Shown here in pieces: positions 60,177 to 64,000 of a DNA stretch of 64,000 bases. Position 1 is the first letter of the stretch. Each line of letters opens with the position of its first letter. The notes under the pieces were generated by a model. That model was not told where the DNA came from. It made no database searches and saw only the letters and a program-made list of their open reading frames with translations. The DNA lies in assembly GCF_009745985.1 (NCBI RefSeq), contig NZ_WFIX01000190.1:1-64000 (forward strand), given 5' to 3'. Position numbers and translations under genes: made by a program. This stretch comes from Microbacterium karelineae. Its GTDB lineage: Bacteria > Actinomycetota > Actinomycetes > Actinomycetales > Microbacteriaceae.

Positions 60177-62114
60177 ATGCGTTCATCCATGAAGCGCGGC
60201 CTCGGCGCCGGCGCGGCTCTCGCCGTCGCCGGCTCGATGCTGCTCGTCCCGCAGGCGGCGACCGCCGCCGCGGCCGACGAGACGACCGACATCCAGATCC
60301 TCGGCATCAATGACTTCCACGGCCGCCTCGAGGCGGATTCCTACGGCGGCCTCGCGGGCGCGGCCGGTCTCGTCGGCGCCGTGCGCCAGTTCGAGGCCGA
60401 GAACCCGAACACGCTGTTCGTCTCGGCGGGTGACAACATCGGCGCCTCGACGTTCACGTCGTTCATCCAGCAGGACGAGCCGACGATGCAGGCACTCGCG
60501 CTCGGCGGCCTCGACGTGAGCACGGTCGGCAACCACGAGTTCGACAAGGGCTTCGCCGACCTCACCGATCGGGTCATCCCCTTCTACCAGCAGTTCAACA
60601 CCGAGTACGACGGATACGGCAACGACCTCGCGCTCGGCGCGAACGTCTACCACGTGGGCACGACGGATCCGGCGCTGCAGGAGTACGCGATCCGCGAGGT
60701 CGACGGCGTGACGATCGGCTTCATCGGCACGATCACGGCCGACACCGAGACCCTCGTCTCGCCCGCCGGCATCGAGATGCTCGACTTCGGAGACCAGGTC
60801 GAGGCCGTCAACCGCGTCGCGGCCGAGATCGACGACCAGGTCGACGTCACGATCCTGCTCACGCACTCCGGCGCCGAGATGTCGGGCGACGACGCCGCGA
60901 CGTGCGAGCAGATCGCGAGCGAGCAGACCGAGTTCGGATCCCTCGTGCGCGATGCCTCGCCCGCGGTCGACGCGATCTTCTCGGGCCACACCCACCAGGG
61001 CTACCCGTGCGAGATCGACGGCCGCCCTGTCCTCCAGGGCAACGACTACGGATCCACGCTCGCGAAGCTCGACATCCAGGTCGATGCCGCGACGAACGAG
61101 CTGATCTCGACCAGCGGATCCCTCGTCCCGCTCGCCGACGAGGAGGGCGCCCCCGCCTTCCCGATCGCCGAGGACATCCAGGCCGTCGTCGACGACGCCG
61201 TCGCGTTCGCCGCCGAGGAGGGCAACAAGCCCGTCGGCGAGATCAGCGCCGACATCCTGCGCGGCGGCGAGACGCCGGGCGACGACCGCGGTGTCGAGTC
61301 GACGATGGGCAACCTCGTCGCCGACGTCTACCTCTGGTCGACGACGGAGTACGCCAACTACGGCGGGGAGCCGGCCGACATCGCCGTCATGAACCCGGGC
61401 GGCCTGCGCGACGACCTCCTCTTCGCGTCGAGCGATGTGGGCGAGGGCGACGGCGTCGTCACGTACGCCGAGGCCGCGGCCGTGCAGCCCTTCGCGAACA
61501 CGCTCACGACGAGCGAGCTGACGGGGGCCGACATCAAGCAGATGCTCGAGGAGCAGTGGCAGCCCGGCAACGACCGCCCGAAGCTCCACCTCGGCATCTC
61601 GGAGGGCTTCGCCTATGAGTACGTCGACGACGCCCCCGAGGGTGAGCACGTCATGTCGATGACGCTGAACGGCGAGGAGCTCGCCGCGGACGAGACCTAC
61701 ACGGTCACGACGAACTCGTTCGTCGCGGCGGGCGGCGACGGCTTCACGGCCTTCGACAACGCGCCGTACCGCGACACGGGCCTCATCGATCTCGAGGCGA
61801 CGGTCGACTTCTTCGCGACGCAGGGCGTCGTGGATCCGGCCCCGCTCGGCCGCGCGGCCGTCTACGAGGAGCCGGCCCCCGAGCCCACGCCGGAGCCCAC
61901 CGAGGAGCCCCAGCCCGAGCCCACGGCCGAGCCGGAGCCCACGGAAGAGCCCGAGCCGCAGCCCACCGAGGAGCCGACCGCCGAGCCCGCGCCGTCCGAG
62001 GACGACGACGAGCTCGCAGCGACCGGCGGCGAGCTGCCCTGGGGCATCGCGTTCGCCGCGACCCTCATGATCGCCGCGGGCCTCGTCCTCCGCTCGCGCC
62101 TCCAGAAGGCGTAG
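60177..62114 (+). CDS. Secreted, wall-anchored 5'-nucleotidase (UshA-like)
   Basis: 645 aa. Signal peptide (about 1-33, ending ATAAAADE), metallophosphoesterase domain with ILGINDFHGRLE, VSAGDNIG, GNHEFDKG and FSGHTHQGYPC, then the 5'-nucleotidase C-terminal domain (about 350-540) with the substrate Phe-containing NPGGLRDDL and GGDGF. A Pro/Glu/Thr spacer of PEPTEEP-type repeats (about 575-620) leads to LAATG, a class E sortase signal, a membrane helix and a basic tail. Releases phosphate from external nucleotides. A PHO-box-like repeat upstream and a strong terminator downstream make it a single-gene unit. Confidence 0.92.
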   Translation: MRSSMKRGLGAGAALAVAGSMLLVPQAATAAAADETTDIQILGINDFHGRLEADSYGGLAGAAGLVGAVRQFEAENPNTLFVSAGDNIGASTFTSFIQQDEPTMQALALGGLDVSTVGNHEFDKGFADLTDRVIPFYQQFNTEYDGYGNDLALGANVYHVGTTDPALQEYAIREVDGVTIGFIGTITADTETLVSPAGIEMLDFGDQVEAVNRVAAEIDDQVDVTILLTHSGAEMSGDDAATCEQIASEQTEFGSLVRDASPAVDAIFSGHTHQGYPCEIDGRPVLQGNDYGSTLAKLDIQVDAATNELISTSGSLVPLADEEGAPAFPIAEDIQAVVDDAVAFAAEEGNKPVGEISADILRGGETPGDDRGVESTMGNLVADVYLWSTTEYANYGGEPADIAVMNPGGLRDDLLFASSDVGEGDGVVTYAEAAAVQPFANTLTTSELTGADIKQMLEEQWQPGNDRPKLHLGISEGFAYEYVDDAPEGEHVMSMTLNGEELAADETYTVTTNSFVAAGGDGFTAFDNAPYRDTGLIDLEATVDFFATQGVVDPAPLGRAAVYEEPAPEPTPEPTEEPQPEPTAEPEPTEEPEPQPTEEPTAEPAPSEDDDELAATGGELPWGIAFAATLMIAAGLVLRSRLQKA

Positions 62115-62127
62115 GCACCGAACGGCG

Positions 62128-62159
62128 GATGCCCCGCGCTCCTCGGAGCGCGGGGCATC
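62128..62159. terminator. Hairpin terminator between 5'-nucleotidase and TetR gene
   Basis: Perfect 14-bp stem GATGCCCCGCGCTC / GAGCGCGGGGCATC with a 4-nt loop, 13 bp after the nucleotidase stop and 13 bp from the convergent TetR stop. Confidence 0.85.
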
Positions 62160-62171
62160 TGCCGTGTCTGC

Positions 62172-62867
62172 TCAGCGTCGCGCCGCGAGGCGCTCGAGTC
62201 CATCGAGGAGAAGGTCGAGACCGAACTCGAACTCGGCCTGGTCGTCGCACCAGCCAAGGGTCGTCTGATCGTCGTGCGAGACGTTCGAGACCATCTCGAC
62301 GATGTGCGGCGCATCGGCCGCCATCTGCGCGAGCATCTCCTCCGACGGATCCTCGTCGGCGGATCCCCCCGGATCGAAGAGCTCCTGCGAGAAGCCCAGC
62401 ATGCGGCTGCCGAGCGCATGCATGGCGTGGTGCACGAGGTCGTACGACAGCCCGCCGACACGCATGAGCGCGATCGAGGCGTCGTAGTAGCGGATGATCG
62501 CGGCGCTGAACCGCGTGCGGCTCTCGAGCACCCCCGGAGCCCACGGGTGGCTCATCATCACATCGCGCGCCGTGAGGATCCGTCGCCGCAGCGCGTGCTT
62601 CCATTCGTCCGGGGTACCGGCGGCGCGCTCCGCGACGGCCGCCTCGATCTCCGCCGCGACCTCGTCGGCCAGCCCGTCGAGGAGGTCGTTCTTGTTCGCG
62701 ACGTGGTGGTACAGCGACATGGCCTCGACGCCGAGCTCCGCGGCGAGCGCGCGCATCGTGAGCGCCTCGATCCCGCCGCGATCGGCGAGCGCGACCGCGG
62801 TCTCGAGCACCCGGGAGCGGGACAGGGATCCTCGCCCTCTCGGTGCGACGGCATCGGCATTCCGCAT
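62172..62867 (-). CDS. TetR-family regulator (TetR_C type)
   Basis: 231 aa. HTH LTMRALAAELGVEAMSLYHHVANKNDLLDGL is that of the tetracycline-repressor-like subgroup, followed by a TetR_C ligand domain. Divergent from the Ddn-like gene, with two tandem CTTAC-n3-GTAAG palindromes between; it likely represses itself and the 62954-63442 operon. Confidence 0.9.
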   Translation of the reverse strand: MRNADAVAPRGRGSLSRSRVLETAVALADRGGIEALTMRALAAELGVEAMSLYHHVANKNDLLDGLADEVAAEIEAAVAERAAGTPDEWKHALRRRILTARDVMMSHPWAPGVLESRTRFSAAIIRYYDASIALMRVGGLSYDLVHHAMHALGSRMLGFSQELFDPGGSADEDPSEEMLAQMAADAPHIVEMVSNVSHDDQTTLGWCDDQAEFEFGLDLLLDGLERLAARR

Positions 62868-62919
62868 CGTGTCGTGATTCTCCGGCTCATCCGTTGACGG
62901 GGACGTGCCGCCACGCTAC

Positions 62920-62946
62920 CTTACAGAGTAAGACTTACAACGTAAG
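62920..62946. promoter_or_regulatory. Tandem TetR operator
   Basis: Two perfect 13-bp palindromes CTTAC-AGA-GTAAG (62920-62932) and CTTAC-AAC-GTAAG (62934-62946), offset by 14 bp, 7 bp before the Ddn-like start. Good candidate for cooperative binding of the adjacent TetR protein. Confidence 0.75.
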
Positions 62947-62953
62947 GGAAACC

Positions 62954-63445
62954 ATGGCACGGGCGCTCCTCATCGCACTCGGCACGATCGTCGTCATCGC
63001 CGCGACGCCCGTCGTCGTGATCCTCGTCTCGCTGCGCACGGGGTGGCCGCCGGGCGTCCGGTTCGTCAGGCGCCTCGGCCGCGACCACCTGAACGCCGCG
63101 GCGATGCGCACGGCGGGCGCGCCCGGTGCCGCGGCGCAGGTGATCCGCACGGTCGGCCGGCGCTCGGGGCGCCCGTATCGCACGCCGATCGGGCTCCGTC
63201 GCACGCCGACGGGATGGATCGTGACGCTCCCGTACGGCACGACGCCCGACTGGCTGCGGAACCTGCTCGCCGCCGGCTCGGCCGAGGTCGAGGTGGACGG
63301 CGAGGTGCGCCCCGTCACGGCGCCGCGGGTCGTCTCCCGCGCGGCCGCGGCGGATCTGCTCGGCAGCGGGGATCGCCTCATCTCCCGCCTCCTCGACATC
63401 GACCACTTCCTCCTCCTCGACGACGCCCCGAGCGCCGCCGCATGA
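62954..63445 (+). CDS. Ddn-like deazaflavin (F420)-dependent nitroreductase family protein
   Basis: 163 aa. An N-terminal membrane helix (about 3-26) precedes the split-barrel domain with the signature TVGRRSGRPYRTPIGLRR and the WIVTLPYG and DWLRNLLAAGSAEVEVDG segments of Ddn/DUF385 proteins, which reduce quinones, enones or nitro groups with F420H2. cofE 3 kb away shows the cell can finish F420. ATG 62954 chosen because it directly follows the operator. Overlaps the next gene as ATGA. Confidence 0.85.
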   Translation: MARALLIALGTIVVIAATPVVVILVSLRTGWPPGVRFVRRLGRDHLNAAAMRTAGAPGAAAQVIRTVGRRSGRPYRTPIGLRRTPTGWIVTLPYGTTPDWLRNLLAAGSAEVEVDGEVRPVTAPRVVSRAAAADLLGSGDRLISRLLDIDHFLLLDDAPSAAA

Positions 63446-64000
63446 GGGCCGTCGTCCGCGACGCGTACGGCGGGTCCGAGGTGCTTCGGGTCGACGAGGT
63501 GCCGGATCCCGCTCCCGGCCCTGGCGAGGTCCTCGTGCGGGTGCGCGCGAGCTCGCTCAACATGGCCGACCTCGACATCCTGCTCGGGCGGCCGCGCGTC
63601 GCGCGCGTCTTCTTCGGCATCGCCTCGCCGCGGACCCCCGGCATGGGCGTGGATCTCGCGGGCGAGGTGGAGGAGGTGGGCGCCGACGTCACGGGGCTCC
63701 GTCGCGGCGATCACGTCTGGGCGGACGTCTTCGACCACGGCCACTCGGCCCTGGCCGAACGCGCCGTCGCGCCGGCGGACGCGCTTCGCCGGATCCCCGA
63801 CGGCGTGAGCTTCGTCGACGCCGCGGCCGTCCCGCACTCGGGCCTGCTGGCCCTCCAGGTCCTGCGCTCGACCGGCTCGACGCGACCCGGCGAGCGCGTT
63901 CTCGTCATCGGCGGCGGCGGGTGCGTCGGGCCGTTCGCGATCCAGCTGGCGAAGGCCGCCGGCGCACACGTGACCGGCGTCGACACCGGCGCGAAGGCGG
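63442..64000 (+). CDS. Medium-chain NAD(P)-dependent oxidoreductase (quinone reductase-like), N-terminal part
   Basis: 186 codons seen; the gene runs off the right edge. MRAVVRDAYGGSEVLRVDEV and PGPGEVLVRVRASSLNMADLDIL are the zinc-less quinone-oxidoreductase start; GMGVDLAGEVEEVG and the nucleotide motif ERVLVIGGGGCVGPFAIQLAKAAGA follow. Coupled to the Ddn-like gene (ATGA), so both probably detoxify an enone or quinone under the TetR regulator. Confidence 0.88.
   Translation, partial: MRAVVRDAYGGSEVLRVDEVPDPAPGPGEVLVRVRASSLNMADLDILLGRPRVARVFFGIASPRTPGMGVDLAGEVEEVGADVTGLRRGDHVWADVFDHGHSALAERAVAPADALRRIPDGVSFVDAAAVPHSGLLALQVLRSTGSTRPGERVLVIGGGGCVGPFAIQLAKAAGAHVTGVDTGAKA

Noticed and set aside
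61870-62010. PEPTEEP-type repeat as a nucleotide satellite of interest
   Set aside because: It is a normal Pro/Glu/Thr wall-spanning spacer before the sorting signal of the nucleotidase.

Overview
The window is chromosomal DNA of a high-GC Gram-positive actinobacterium (GC near 70 %, my estimate by eye), most likely a Microbacteriaceae member of the Microbacterium type. Pointers are a mycothiol-type maleylpyruvate isomerase homologue, an F420-0:glutamyl ligase and a Ddn-like F420 protein, an EIIA-HPr form of DhaM, a LAATG sorting signal, many LacI-family regulators, and ATGA/GTGA translational coupling nearly everywhere. I see no rRNA, tRNA, CRISPR array or insertion sequence. Almost all of it is coding; long open frames opposite real genes are GC-driven shadows and are left out.

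Layout. 1-8.5 kb: a DNA methyltransferase cut by the left edge, lipoate ligase, an alpha/beta hydrolase, a MarR/MFS pair, a ThuA-like protein, a Bcr/CflA exporter, a GlxA-type regulator and an isochorismatase-like hydrolase. 8.6-11 kb: PTS-dependent dihydroxyacetone kinase dhaKLM behind a 13-codon leader. 11.2-18.5 kb: a complete L-rhamnose route (mutarotase, isomerase, bifunctional aldolase/dehydrogenase, kinase, plus an esterase-like hydrolase) and its divergent LacI regulator; the same 14-bp operator recurs upstream of an MFS sugar porter at 38 kb, the likely rhamnose carrier. 18.5-22.6 kb: GPH symporter, LacI regulator and sulfatase behind a perfect 43-bp operator palindrome.

22.7-33.3 kb is one nine-gene operon on the minus strand: a Dpp-type ABC importer (binding lipoprotein, permease, permease-ATPase fusion, ATPase), then a single polypeptide joining a GH3 glycosidase to a TetR repressor, then gentisate 1,2-dioxygenase, a fumarylpyruvate hydrolase, a maleylpyruvate isomerase homologue and a flavin reductase-like protein. 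It reads as import of an aryl glycoside, cytoplasmic deglycosylation and ring cleavage of a gentisate-type aglycone, with the regulator built into the glycosidase. Two coupled sulfatase genes diverge from it across a shared operator.

38.4-56.4 kb looks like a D-apiose/D-apionate locus: a FadR-type GntR regulator with a GH2 glycosidase; a divergent operon resembling lerK-oiaC-apnO-SDR-apnL plus a nucleoside-hydrolase-fold protein; a second Dpp-type ABC importer with its own divergent TetR; and a Sde182/DUF1593 nucleoside-hydrolase-fold protein. An identical 20-bp site lies 15-16 bp before the start codons of lerK and the DUF1593 gene, tying them into one regulon. Apiose is a furanose joined to rhamnose in plant rhamnogalacturonan II, so the rhamnose and apiose blocks fit a plant-polymer lifestyle.

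56.5-64 kb: ornithine aminotransferase with a dimethylargininase homologue, a GNAT, cofE, a wall-anchored 5'-nucleotidase behind a PHO-box-like repeat, and a TetR / Ddn-like / MDR group with a tandem palindromic operator. Scattered between genes are at least seven long inverted repeats in three sequence families.
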